From Pseudomonas sp. KU43P (GTDB lineage Bacteria; Pseudomonadota; Gammaproteobacteria; Pseudomonadales; Pseudomonadaceae): DNA of 64,000 nucleotides. The stretch covers positions 5,119,501-5,183,500 of the forward strand of contig NZ_AP019365.1 in NCBI RefSeq assembly GCF_033095865.1, given 5' to 3'. The notes under the pieces were generated by a model. That model had not been told where the DNA came from and searched no databases. It saw only the letters and a list, made by a program, of their open reading frames with translations. Shown piece by piece: positions 46,099 to 55,029 of this stretch (positions within the stretch are counted from its first letter, which is position 1; every line of letters starts with the position of its first letter). The translations under genes were made by a program, and so were the position numbers.

Positions 46099-46339
46099 CT
46101 TGATCAGAAACGCCAAAACCGCCGGCCAAGAAACCTTCGACCTGTTCCGCCTGCAACCCGGCGTCCCCTTCGACCACGCGTTCAGCCAGCTCTCTGTCCT
46201 GCTCGGCTGCATCCGCCACCTGACTACCGAAGCCGAAATGGAAAACGACCGCCAAGCCGGGAGCGCTGCGCGAATCCTCAGCGAACTGGCCAAAGCCCTG
46301 ATCGACGACATGGAACGCGGCATTCACAAATCCCCCTGA
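46091..46339 (+). CDS. Small DUF3077-type protein
   Basis: An 82-residue protein resembling the Pseudomonas DUF3077 group: LFRLQPGVPFDHAFSQLSVLLG in the middle, then a helical second half ending LIDDMERGIHKSP. No signal peptide. The ATG at 46091 has GGAGG 8 nt upstream and overlaps the preceding gene's end. Function unknown; pairing of the two families behind the same leader suggests a joint role. Confidence 0.7.
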   Translation: MNDLIRNAKTAGQETFDLFRLQPGVPFDHAFSQLSVLLGCIRHLTTEAEMENDRQAGSAARILSELAKALIDDMERGIHKSP

Positions 46340-46374
46340 CCGTTCGCCGCAGCCGCCCCACCCACCAAATCGGC

Positions 46375-46403
46375 GTGGGAGCCGGCTTGCCGGCGATGAG
46401 GCC
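46375..46403. repeat. Single REP element
   Basis: One copy of GGAGCCGGCTTGCCGGCGATGAGG after the DUF3077-type gene. Confidence 0.8.
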
Positions 46404-46551
46404 AGCCCGGACGCCACATCACCCGGCAGACCAGCAACATCCCGCTACATACCATCGTACCGCCACGCCATCACCGCGATGGAACCCCTGTTCTCCCCCA
46501 ACAGTCCACCCTTACAGGCCCACCTTCCAGAGGCCTTGAAAGGAGACACCC

Positions 46552-46845
46552 ATGAAAGGTACTGCGCTTTCCGCCCTCTTCGCGGCCGCCACCCTCCTGG
46601 CGTCCCCGGTGTTCGCCGCCGACGACCTCTGCGCCGCCAACCTGCAGAAAATCGACGACAGCATGGCCACCGCCGGCGCCACCTCCGAAGGCCTCGATAA
46701 AGCCCTGACCGAACACGTGGACGAAGCCAAGGCCGCCCAGGCCTCTGGTGACAACAAAAAATGCATTGCCATCACTAGCAAAGTGCTCGAACGCCTGGAG
46801 AAAACCGACAAAGGCAGCGGCTCGGCCGGCGGCAGCGGCGCATGA
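46552..46845 (+). CDS. Small exported protein of unknown function
   Basis: A 97-residue protein with a standard signal peptide (MKGTALSALFAAATLLASPV, cleavage after VFA at residue 22). The mature part is helical and charged, with two cysteines (DDLCAANLQKIDD and DNKKCIAITSKV) that could form a disulfide in the periplasm, and a Gly/Ser-rich tail. AAGGAG lies 8 nt before the ATG. I do not recognise a characterised family. It lies just upstream of ssrA. Confidence 0.75.
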   Translation: MKGTALSALFAAATLLASPVFAADDLCAANLQKIDDSMATAGATSEGLDKALTEHVDEAKAAQASGDNKKCIAITSKVLERLEKTDKGSGSAGGSGA

Positions 46846-46873
46846 GCCTTGAGCGGGCGGCTAGAACCCGCAG

Positions 46874-46902
46874 TCGACGCCGCCCGCACAAAGGCGTATA
46901 CT
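46874..46902 (+). promoter_or_regulatory. ssrA promoter
   Basis: TCGACG (46874-46879), 17-nt spacer, TATACT (46897-46902). Initiation would fall near 46909, about 35 nt before the mature tmRNA 5' end, consistent with a processed precursor. Confidence 0.6.
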
Positions 46903-46944
46903 CAGCCGCACGTGCCGAAAGGTACGTCAGCTAGAGCTGAGTGT

Positions 46945-47336
46945 GGGGCCGATCAGGATTCGACGCCGGTAGCGAAACTCTAGGTGCATGCCGAGTTGGT
47001 AACAGAACTCGTAAATCCACTGTTGCAACTTTCTATAGTTGCCAATGACGAAAACTACGAGGGCTACGCTCTCGCTGCGTAAGCAGCTGAGCCCGCTCTC
47101 CTGGTAGCTTCGGCTCCAGCAATCATCAGGGGATGCCTGTAAACCCGAAATGATTGTCATACAGAACAGGATCGTCGTGTAGCACGTTGGGGGCAAAGCG
47201 ACTAAAACTTACCCAACTCGTCCAAAGCACCCTGCCCGTCGGGCGGCTGCGGATTAACTCAGTAGACACGGCTAAGCATGTAGTACCGACAGCGGAGTAC
47301 TGGCGGACGGGGGTTCAAATCCCCCCGGCTCCACCA
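46945..47336 (+). ncRNA. ssrA: Transfer-messenger RNA (tmRNA)
   Basis: The 392-nt RNA starts GGGGCCGATCAGGATTCGAC and ends in the tRNA-like half with T-loop GGTTCAAATCC and encoded CCA. Its acceptor stem pairs GGGGCC with GGCTCC. The tag reading frame (47041-47082) encodes ANDENYEGYALAA and stop, so with the charged alanine the tag is 14 residues ending ALAA. It rescues stalled ribosomes together with SmpB (37982). The 3' end is the attachment site of the island that follows. Confidence 0.97.
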
Positions 47337-47338
47337 AA
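47314..47338 (+). other. Left attachment site (attL) in the ssrA 3' end
   Basis: The tmRNA 3' end TTCAAAT-CCCCCCGGCTCCACCAAA has an imperfect copy at 60812-60835. The P4-type integrase gene starts 185 bp inside. tmRNA 3' ends are common integration targets. Confidence 0.65.
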
Positions 47339-47343
47339 TGATC

Positions 47344-47373
47344 AAAAAAAGACGTCCACGGACGTCTTTTTTT
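47344..47373 (+). terminator. ssrA terminator
   Basis: AAAAAAAGACGTCC-AC-GGACGTCTTTTTTT: a strong stem with T7, directly after the tmRNA. Confidence 0.92.
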
Positions 47374-47449
47374 GTGCCTGCGACCCAGTAAATCCGCGGC
47401 CTCCAGCGCTTTTGCGGTCTTTCAAGAGTTTTTGAGTTCCAGCCATTCG

Positions 47450-47499
47450 GGTATTCCAGACGGTATTCCAGCTCATCCGCTGCTAATCTTTGGAATACC
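47450..47499. repeat. Integrase arm-site candidates, left end
   Basis: GGTATTCCA occurs at 47450-47458 and 47462-47470 as a direct repeat, and inverted (TGGAATACC) at 47491-47499. A further copy is near the right end at 60749-60757. Spaced short repeats beside an integrase gene are typical arm-type binding sites. Confidence 0.45.
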
Positions 47500-47523
47500 G
47501 AATCAGTGCTTGAGGACAATCTC

Positions 47524-48780
47524 ATGCCTGCTCAAAACCTCCGCCTCTCCGATCGACAGCTCAAAGGAGTCAAACCCGCGTCCAAGGATTATGTCCTCAC
47601 TGACGGTGACGGTTTGCAGCTCCGCGTACGCAGCAACGGCTCGTTGCTGTGGAATTTCAACTACCGCGAACCGGTGACCAAGAAGCGCATCAACATTGGC
47701 TTCGGGACCTACCCCGAACTGTCACTGGCGAACGCACGAAAGAAGGCAGTCGAAGCCCGCGAGCTGCTCGCTCAAGGCATCGATCCGAAGGTGCAGCGCA
47801 ATACGTTGAATGAAGCCAAACGCGCGGAAACCGAACACACCTTCGAGAACGTGGCCACCGCCTGGTTTGAACTCAAGAAAGACTCGGTCACCCCGGCCTA
47901 CGCCGAGGACATTTGGCGATCGCTCACGCTGCACGTGTTCCCCGATTTGAAGACGACGCCACTGACGAAGATCACCGCTCCGATGGTGATCGCATTGCTT
48001 CGCCCAATCGAAGCGAAAGGCAGCCTGGAGACGGTCAAGCGTCTCAGCCAGCGACTAAATGAGATCATGACCTACGGCGTAAACTCCGGCCTGATCTTCG
48101 CCAACCCGCTCAGCGGCATCAGGGCAGTCTTCAAGAAGCCCAAAAAAGAGAACATGGCTGCGCTTCCACCCGAAGAGCTCCCGGAGCTCATGCTGGAGAT
48201 CGCGAACGCCAGCATCAAACGCACCACCCGCTGCCTGATCGAATGGCAGTTGCACACGATGACCCGCCCCGCCGAGGCGGCGACTACTCGCTGGGCAGAC
48301 ATTGACTTCGAAAGGCGTGTCTGGACTATCCCACCGGAGCGTATGAAGAAGCGCCGTCCACACAGCATCCCGTTGAGTGATCATGCTGTCGCACTATTGG
48401 AGTCACTGAAGACTCACAGCGGCCATCGCGAATACGTCTTCCCGGCCGATAGAAATCCACGCACCCACGCCAATAGCCAGACCGCCAACATGGCATTGAA
48501 ACGCATGGGCTTTCAGGATCGATTGGTCAGCCACGGTATGCGCTCGATGGCCAGCACCATCTTGAATGAACATGGGTGGGACCCCGAACTCATTGAGGTC
48601 GCACTGGCGCATGTCGACAAGGATGAGGTGCGCAGCGCCTACAACCGAGCCGACTACATTGAACGCAGACGACCGATGATGGCCTGGTGGAGTGAGTACA
48701 TCCAGAAAGCCGCCACCGGCAGCCTGCTTGCCTCAGCATACGGTCAAGTCAGAGACAAGAACGTGGTACCGATCCGCTAG
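47524..48780 (+). CDS. P4-type tyrosine integrase
   Basis: A 418-residue integrase. The N-terminal arm-binding DUF4102 domain has DGDGLQLRVRSNGSLLWNF and NIGFGTYPELSLANARKKA. A core-binding domain covers about 108-205. The catalytic domain has R248 (MTRPAE), H337 and R340 (HGMRS), H363 (LAHVD) and nucleophile Y373 (AYNR), all intact. The ATG at 47524 has GAGGA upstream. It lies just inside ssrA and is expected to integrate and excise this island. It is followed by a 17-bp perfect hairpin. Confidence 0.93.
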   Translation: MPAQNLRLSDRQLKGVKPASKDYVLTDGDGLQLRVRSNGSLLWNFNYREPVTKKRINIGFGTYPELSLANARKKAVEARELLAQGIDPKVQRNTLNEAKRAETEHTFENVATAWFELKKDSVTPAYAEDIWRSLTLHVFPDLKTTPLTKITAPMVIALLRPIEAKGSLETVKRLSQRLNEIMTYGVNSGLIFANPLSGIRAVFKKPKKENMAALPPEELPELMLEIANASIKRTTRCLIEWQLHTMTRPAEAATTRWADIDFERRVWTIPPERMKKRRPHSIPLSDHAVALLESLKTHSGHREYVFPADRNPRTHANSQTANMALKRMGFQDRLVSHGMRSMASTILNEHGWDPELIEVALAHVDKDEVRSAYNRADYIERRRPMMAWWSEYIQKAATGSLLASAYGQVRDKNVVPIR

Positions 48781-48864
48781 CTCTGTACGGCGCAAGAATT
48801 GCGGAAACAACTGAACGTCCAAGATTCGGGGCAAGAAGCCTCGCTTATCTGCTTCTCAGCGCGG

Positions 48865-48907
48865 GTCCATCCAAACAGGGCTGCAAAGCCGCCCTGTTTG
48901 GATGGAC
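48865..48907 (+). terminator. 17-bp perfect hairpin after the integrase
   Basis: Arms 48865-48881 and 48891-48907 are exactly complementary around a 9-nt loop. The T-run is weak (CATTTTG, 10 nt later). Probably the integrase terminator. Confidence 0.6.
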
Positions 48908-49721
48908 CTCATTTTGAAGAGCTAAAAGCCACGACGTTGTCCGGGATTTACCAAGTAATTCCACCGATGGATAACCGCTTTTCACGTCCTCAAGGGGCTT
49001 AATTTCGGCCCTTGACCGGGTTTATCCACAGGCGTAGAACTGGCCGTGCAAAGGCTGTCGATGACAGCACCCCAGGTGACCCGAGCCTTAAAGGTCACGC
49101 CGCTCTGGCGGTGGTTCAGCCCAAGGGCGATTCGCATCCGGCAGCTCGCCCAGTCACTACCCATGTGATGGATGCTCTTATACCTATAGCGCTCGTACGC
49201 CAGACACACCGTACCTCGCTGCCCTGCAGCAACCTATCCGCTTGGCCGAATCTTGCGCCAACCTGCGCCCGTCTCTTTCTTCTGGAAAGAGACGGGCACT
49301 TCTACCACTGCTGCAGCCCTCATTGCACAAGGCTTTGCGGCATTCCCCCTCGTGACAATCGGCGTGACAAACGCCGATGTCACCAGCAACAGCGCTGTAG
49401 ATGATGGTGCCGCAGACCAAGGAATGGACTGCATCTGACTGACAGTCAGGCATGCCCCGGTCATCGCATTGCTGCTTGCACCTGGCTCAGGATCTTCAGG
49501 CGCTGGTCTCGTCAGCCAGCGCTGCCTCCCCCCGCCCACCGGTAACGGTGTTCAGGAGGCCAGGTCATGAGATGCCCTTGCTCCCGGTCGTAAGGAGCCG
49601 CCAGTCCCGCGCTAGAGGACATCCCCACAGGTCGCAGGGGCCTTGATCCCTGATAACACTCAGCATTCTTGGCGGGATGACGTGGGGCGAGGATCGGAGA
49701 TCGGCTGATGAGGTGACTGAC
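48908..49721. other. 814-bp region with hairpins, no convincing gene
   Basis: No reading frame here looks like a protein I can support. It holds a DnaA-box match TTATCCACA (49022-49030), a partial one at 48966-48974, and a perfect 12-bp hairpin (49268-49279 / 49285-49296, CCCGTCTCTTTC arms). A GGAGG-preceded ATG at 49567 stops after 8 codons. It may be a remnant of island genes or a regulatory/replication region. Confidence 0.4.
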
Positions 49722-50702
49722 ATGGCATTGGTGGGTAGACGCGATGGTCGTAATTTCGGTTACGGCAGGCAACTGAGCTATGCAGGGCCGCAGGCGCTGA
49801 AAGACATGTTTGGCGGAGGCCACTACGGCACGGTCAAAGCGCACTGTGATCGGTGGCAGGCATTCGTGAAGTGGTGCCGCTCCGATCAGGGCCCCGGTAT
49901 CAATGATGCGCGGCAGATTGATCGAAAGGTATTGGCCGACTATGCGGCGTATCTGCGCGACATTGTTAGGCGTGGTGATCTCGCCGTCAGCACCGCACAA
50001 AACCGGCTATCCAGCGTTAACAGAACCATGGCAGCGCTTCGCGGTGATCAGTACGTGAAGTTGCCCAGTCCGAGCAAGGCGTTGGGTATGCAGCGCAGCG
50101 GGGTTCGTCACGCAGTCCCTCAGGGCCAGAATCGCAAACAGGTTGAGCAAATCGTCGATGCGCTTTGCAGTCGTGACCAGAGACTGGCCGCCGCGATCGT
50201 ATTGTTGGCGCGAGCCACAGGCATGCGCCTGCGTGAGACCATCTTGGCTGACCTGCCACGGCTAACCCGTGAGGCTAACGACCTAGGCAGAATTAATATT
50301 CAGGATGGCACCAAAGGCGGTCGTTCCGGCGCTTCGGCACCGCGTTGGATTGCGGTGGACGACCATATTCGAGGTGCGCTTGGGTTTGCACGGCAGGTGT
50401 CGCCTGCTGGTAGCCACAACCTAATTGCGCCAGACGAAAGCTATCTGAATTTTCTGCAAAAAATCATCCGCCCTGTGCGGTGCATCCTGCATGCACACAA
50501 CCTAAAAGGCTTCCATGAGCTGCGAGCGGCATACGCATGTGAGCGCTATGAACAAATCACCCAACACTGTGCCCCTATCAACGGAGGCCAGTATTACCTC
50601 GTAGATAAGAACCTTGATCGTGAGGCACGAAGGCAAATCAGCTATGAACTGGGGCACGGTCGAGTCGATGTGGTAGCTGCCTACATTGGAGGGCGCGCAT
50701 GA
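49722..50702 (+). CDS. Tyrosine recombinase (integrase-domain protein)
   Basis: A 326-residue protein of the island-borne integrase-domain family with a SAM-like N-terminal half (MALVGRRDGRNFGYGRQLSY, HCDRWQAFVKWC). All catalytic positions of a tyrosine recombinase can be seen: R169 (ATGMRLRE), H265 and R268 (FHELRA), H312 (LGHGR) and Y321 (AAYIGG). It may act on the island itself or on another substrate. The ATG at 49722 has GAGGTGA upstream; an ATG 15 codons earlier is less likely. It overlaps the next gene in an ATGA arrangement. A decayed relative of its N-terminus lies at 58047-58220. Confidence 0.75.
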   Translation: MALVGRRDGRNFGYGRQLSYAGPQALKDMFGGGHYGTVKAHCDRWQAFVKWCRSDQGPGINDARQIDRKVLADYAAYLRDIVRRGDLAVSTAQNRLSSVNRTMAALRGDQYVKLPSPSKALGMQRSGVRHAVPQGQNRKQVEQIVDALCSRDQRLAAAIVLLARATGMRLRETILADLPRLTREANDLGRINIQDGTKGGRSGASAPRWIAVDDHIRGALGFARQVSPAGSHNLIAPDESYLNFLQKIIRPVRCILHAHNLKGFHELRAAYACERYEQITQHCAPINGGQYYLVDKNLDREARRQISYELGHGRVDVVAAYIGGRA

Positions 50703-50980
50703 GTAAGTCATTCGACATGGACCTATTCCTGGCAAGCGTTTTGACCGGTTCTTACTCCACCCGCCAACGCCACATTTGCCAGGCGAAGACAATTCAAGCA
50801 GCAATCGCTGATCGGTGGAGTAGAGATAATCCATGGCCCTGGAAACGCAAACATATTGCTTGGTTTCTTGCAAACAAAAAAAATGGCCGAAGCGAAGCCA
50901 CTTGGAATTACTATAAAATCACCATCAGACTAATAATAAAGCGCCTTGAAAAACAAAACACCTTTAAAAACTTCCTATAA
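50699..50980 (+). CDS. Small protein coupled to the recombinase
   Basis: A 93-residue basic protein whose ATG overlaps the recombinase stop. It reads like a lone SAM-like core-binding domain: STRQRHICQAKTIQAAIADRW and ATWNYYKITIRLIIKRLEKQ are helical and basic, with no catalytic domain after them. It could modulate the upstream recombinase. Codon use becomes AT-rich towards its end, marking the entry into the AT-rich part of the island. It converges on the reverse transcriptase gene with only 9 bp between stops. Confidence 0.65.
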   Translation: MSKSFDMDLFLASVLTGSYSTRQRHICQAKTIQAAIADRWSRDNPWPWKRKHIAWFLANKKNGRSEATWNYYKITIRLIIKRLEKQNTFKNFL

Positions 50981-50989
50981 CAAGCCAGC

Positions 50990-53900
50990 TCACCCTGCAG
51001 GTTTAGTTTTTACCTTTTTACCAGACCTATAACTAGACCCAACGCTGCGAAAATCAAACATGTTCATTTCAAAAGAAGATATCGACACTTGATTAGAACC
51101 ATGAACATGAGTTATAAGTTTATCATAGCGTTCTTTATATGGCGCCTTTGCAACCGAACCGCCAAACTCACTTGTATTAACCAGCGCAACATGCTGGTAC
51201 ATGTGATAATACAAAGCATCCACCATTGAATCAAATGTGGTCACATCTTGATTCAATGCAACGACCAAGTATGCATCCGACTTATCTTTCAAGTCAGCAC
51301 TAATTTTTATATCAGTAGCATCGTAGCATACTGACCCCGAGAGCGTAAATCCTTTATCCTTCGGAAAAGCCGGGTGAACTAACTCAATTAACAGCTGATA
51401 AGGGCGCCAAGGTTTCACCTTGCCTACTTCGTCCTTCATCATATTAAACTTACCCTGAAGCCTACTTATAAATTTCTTACCCGCTGAAAGCTTTTGAGGT
51501 ATGAGCCATTTTGCTACATTATTAGGACCCTCCACCCCATGAAGCTTCATAAAAGTTAAACCTGTAAAGATCATTGCCCCAGTTTTATTCGCGAGCTGAT
51601 GCAAAATATCAGTATCTTGTTCACTAACTGATAATTCCGGCCAAATTATAAGATCTATACTACTATCTTTGTAGTTAAGATCATCAATACTACGCTGACT
51701 ATGAGCTTTGTGTAAAATCAACTCAGCAACAGAAGCTATGTGCCTACGGTGTCTAGACCTATATTTTGGTGTATCCAACATAAGCCCATGCTCTTGGAAG
51801 TCGCCCTTCAATGGCAACAAAGATTGGACCATAACAACCTTTAGTGACTTCTTGTCTTTCTGCCAATCAAAGCTAAATCTTTCTACATATGCAGGAATAC
51901 CTGTCATCGTACAGAATAGTTTCTTCTGATACCTCAAGCGCTCAATTGTTAATTTCTGAAGGGATTTAATATCCCAAATTTTTGGCCATTCATAATTCCC
52001 CTCGTGCAAATTGGTTCCCGGCCATTGCAGTAAAGCAAACAAAAGACTGGAAACCCAGTTAGACATAGGTGCCGTCTCACCATTCAAAGCTTCAGGAGAG
52101 TGCATCATGCCTAACTGACGCTTCACAAAACTCGATCTCAAACCTATATATCGAGCCTGACTTGAGTCAGCAGAGCTCATTGAAGACCAGTCAACATTTC
52201 CCATTAAGCAACTACGGAGGAAGATGCCTAACCTGTATAGAGGCTTGTGATTTTCCTCGATCCATTCCGGCAAAGGAAATATCGGATCTTCATCGAAGTC
52301 AATCACGATACTGAATCGAACATCCAACGACTGAATCTTGCCCCAGTTTGAGCATGTTATCGTACACTTCCCTAGATCAATATTAGAAATGAGATCTAAC
52401 GAATATTCAGTTAAAGAACCCAATTCACAATCGAAGTCACCACCACTCAGCAATGCCTGCAACAAAGCAAGAGCGGAATTCTCATGTGCAAACGGATTAT
52501 CTGACCTTTTGACAACCCCAAGTAATGAAATAGGCTTTCCATTAAAACGGTTAAGGTCGCCGGTAATGGCCAACTGAAATAGGCCGGCCTTTTCCATAAC
52601 GTCTTTGCATTCAGATATCCAACGGCAATCGTTATTTTTCGCATAATCAGCTAAGGCAGACAAAAAAGCTGGTGACTCAACAGCTATTTTTTTGCAAAAT
52701 ATTTTTACATCTAATCTACATAGACTACCGGCAGGAAAAGGAAAAATCTTTGCAAAAGCCTTTTCTAGCAAACAACTGACAGCACGAACGACCAATCCCT
52801 TATCACACGACAACTGATAGGATAGAAGTGCATTTGCCACAAAATCGGCGGCACTCATTTTTGCTGAAGTATTACGATATCCCTTCATCATCTTTGTAAT
52901 GACATTAAAATCATCACTATTTGTATCTTGATCTAAGGGAGAGTCATTCCTAACCAAGCAATAAAACATTGCCTGATCAATAAGATTTTTATGAGCAGAC
53001 GAAGAAGAAATGATATCTACCGCTAGATTTTGCAGGTGCTCAAAAAAACCATTTGTGTCAGCATGCGCTGGAAATGTCCATTTATCTTTTGTGTGTATTA
53101 CTGTTGCCGCATGACGAAAAATCTCCCCCAAACAATATTGAGCAACTTGCTGTTGGTGGACTTCAGCCTCACGCTGAGCGACCGACATTAGCTGACCCAA
53201 CACAGGCTTCAGGATTCGCTTATCTGGAAATAGTTCTAATCCTTTTTTCAACAAAAGAGTTAAAGATGGATCTTTACTCCAACATGAAATAAATTTTCGG
53301 GCCATCCTTTCCTGTAGGTAATCCCAGGTTCCTGGTTTAGGGTTACCATTTTCATCTAGTTCTTGCGAAAAAAAACTTCGCTTTTGCTTCAACAAAGAAT
53401 GAATCTTATTAGCCGAAAATCGTAACAGCGTGTCATCACGAACGTCATTACTAGGCGCTTCGATAATTGCAAGCGGGTTGGTGTTATCCTGATCAGTTTG
53501 GGAGTCTCGCAGACTGTCCGCCAGACCAATCAGTCCCTCCAGATGACCAAGCTGCTCATCTACTTCCGAGGCAGATAACGGGCCGCTGACCTTGCTTTGA
53601 ATATCCTTAAGTTTCGTAGAAATTCCAGAACGCTTATATATAAACTTCTCTACTTTAGTCTTATCATGATTGAATTTCAGGCCAAGCGCTAGAAGATAGC
53701 AACCTATCTTTTCATCAATCACAGACCTAATTTCTTCCGAACGAATACCGTCGTCCACTAACAGAATCAATCTCATATCGTCGACATAGCGACAGTAATC
53801 TACAAGACGGATTTTATCCGAAAGATCTTGACCTATTAGAGCCTGAGCCACCTCATCAAAATTCAAAAGATAAATATTCGCTAGAAAACCACCCACAACC

Positions 53901-54802
53901 AAGCCCTGCGGGATCCCACTTGGAATATTTTCTTGATCACTTTTGCATACTTCTTCATAAATAGCTGGACTAGCTGCGTCCCACTTCCAACTAACAAGGC
54001 TTTCTAGCAACCGCTCAACGATCGGATCTTGATTGTTATCACACAGGTCTCTAATACCAGACACTAACTTGTTACGATCTATATTATCGTAAAACTTAGC
54101 TATATCTAAATGAACTTCAAAGACTTGTTGCCCCTTGTGCTTCTGCTGCAGCGCCTCCGCCCCAAAATATAAAGGCCTGGCAAGGAATTTTTGGTAATCC
54201 GAAAAGTACTTACTATAGCTCGTACTGTTACCCCATGCGAATGTCGCATCAGAGCCCTTGAACTGACAATAGAGGCGATTACCATAATTCACTATTTTTT
54301 TCTGGTGGACTTCATTTAGAGGTGTAGCCGCATTACCTTGACTAGATTCGACCTTATTTACCAAGCACATCATGAGCGCCATCAGTAAGCATTGATCACG
54401 AATGGAAACATGGGCTAAAGGTCTAAGTGGTTTCGGTTTTTTTGCCTCGGGAGACCATCTATGAGTATAAGTTTCTGATGCATCAAAAGTCCAATCGTGC
54501 AACCCCATATCTAATACATTTAGATCTTGAGCCTTAACAAAAGCCCAACGCTCAGCTTTAGGCGCAGGCACTAGCCGTAATGCGTCGAAAGAAAATTCAG
54601 GGCTCTTTAATTCTGCAATCCAATGATTGAGACGTTCATCTAGATCTAGTGCAGACCTATCGAGCTCAAAATTGTCAGCGTACCAATTCGTCGACCGAAT
54701 ATACTGATGCGCCTTTTTCCAGGCTTGAGCAAGCACAACTTTATCTGTCAGATACTCAAAGGTAGGTTGTAGCGCACGATATTTACTTGCAAGTAATCCC
54801 AT
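50990..54802 (-). CDS. Reverse transcriptase-nitrilase fusion (DRT type 1 / UG1)
   Basis: A 1270-residue protein. The RT domain (about 90-400) has motif A FEVHLDIAKFYDN (D233), IPSGIPQGLVVGG near 294-305, and motif C CRYVDD (Y339-D342), so it should be catalytically active. A helical middle region (about 400-980) matches nothing I know. The C-terminal ~290 residues are a nitrilase/amidohydrolase domain: IIWPELS (catalytic Glu) and SGSVCYDATD (Cys1159), with a candidate Lys in KPWRPYQ. RT-nitrilase fusions form UG1, reported as the anti-phage system DRT type 1. The gene is visibly AT-rich compared with the host. It follows the Beta-protein gene on the same strand after 227 bp. Confidence 0.9.
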   Translation of the reverse strand: MGLLASKYRALQPTFEYLTDKVVLAQAWKKAHQYIRSTNWYADNFELDRSALDLDERLNHWIAELKSPEFSFDALRLVPAPKAERWAFVKAQDLNVLDMGLHDWTFDASETYTHRWSPEAKKPKPLRPLAHVSIRDQCLLMALMMCLVNKVESSQGNAATPLNEVHQKKIVNYGNRLYCQFKGSDATFAWGNSTSYSKYFSDYQKFLARPLYFGAEALQQKHKGQQVFEVHLDIAKFYDNIDRNKLVSGIRDLCDNNQDPIVERLLESLVSWKWDAASPAIYEEVCKSDQENIPSGIPQGLVVGGFLANIYLLNFDEVAQALIGQDLSDKIRLVDYCRYVDDMRLILLVDDGIRSEEIRSVIDEKIGCYLLALGLKFNHDKTKVEKFIYKRSGISTKLKDIQSKVSGPLSASEVDEQLGHLEGLIGLADSLRDSQTDQDNTNPLAIIEAPSNDVRDDTLLRFSANKIHSLLKQKRSFFSQELDENGNPKPGTWDYLQERMARKFISCWSKDPSLTLLLKKGLELFPDKRILKPVLGQLMSVAQREAEVHQQQVAQYCLGEIFRHAATVIHTKDKWTFPAHADTNGFFEHLQNLAVDIISSSSAHKNLIDQAMFYCLVRNDSPLDQDTNSDDFNVITKMMKGYRNTSAKMSAADFVANALLSYQLSCDKGLVVRAVSCLLEKAFAKIFPFPAGSLCRLDVKIFCKKIAVESPAFLSALADYAKNNDCRWISECKDVMEKAGLFQLAITGDLNRFNGKPISLLGVVKRSDNPFAHENSALALLQALLSGGDFDCELGSLTEYSLDLISNIDLGKCTITCSNWGKIQSLDVRFSIVIDFDEDPIFPLPEWIEENHKPLYRLGIFLRSCLMGNVDWSSMSSADSSQARYIGLRSSFVKRQLGMMHSPEALNGETAPMSNWVSSLLFALLQWPGTNLHEGNYEWPKIWDIKSLQKLTIERLRYQKKLFCTMTGIPAYVERFSFDWQKDKKSLKVVMVQSLLPLKGDFQEHGLMLDTPKYRSRHRRHIASVAELILHKAHSQRSIDDLNYKDSSIDLIIWPELSVSEQDTDILHQLANKTGAMIFTGLTFMKLHGVEGPNNVAKWLIPQKLSAGKKFISRLQGKFNMMKDEVGKVKPWRPYQLLIELVHPAFPKDKGFTLSGSVCYDATDIKISADLKDKSDAYLVVALNQDVTTFDSMVDALYYHMYQHVALVNTSEFGGSVAKAPYKERYDKLITHVHGSNQVSISSFEMNMFDFRSVGSSYRSGKKVKTKPAG

Positions 54803-55029
54803 TTTTCATAGCTCAGAAATTTACAATCATTCTAATTTGTTGTTACTAATTACAAACTAATTGAAATCACTACATATCGTATGCATACCTACCCCGCACA
54901 AACCATATCCGCGATTGGCTAAAATACGAAACCTAAATCACTGAAGATACTTCATGCACGAATAGCTGTAACATGCTGTTTCAGCTATTCGCCTGAACGG
55001 CCAATTAAAAGCAAATTAAAACAACAGCT
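54803..55029. other. AT-rich gap between Beta-protein and RT genes
   Basis: This 227-bp gap holds a perfect 10-bp stem CGAATAGCTG / CAGCTATTCG (54959-54968, 54982-54991; 13-nt loop) and the palindrome GTATGCATAC (54879-54888). On the minus strand TAGAAT-like -10 sequences precede the RT start. It probably contains the RT promoter; a small RNA is possible but unproven. Confidence 0.4.

Noticed and set aside
49234..49539. Minus-strand frame of 101 codons and an overlapping plus-strand frame of 61 codons in the island gap
   Set aside because: The minus frame has a short hydrophobic stretch but no ribosome-binding site or family likeness, and the two frames overlap a strong hairpin.
49567..49593. 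ATG with a good GGAGG, reading MRCPCSRS then stop
   Set aside because: Only eight codons; perhaps the stump of a lost zinc-finger type gene, but not supportable as a gene.
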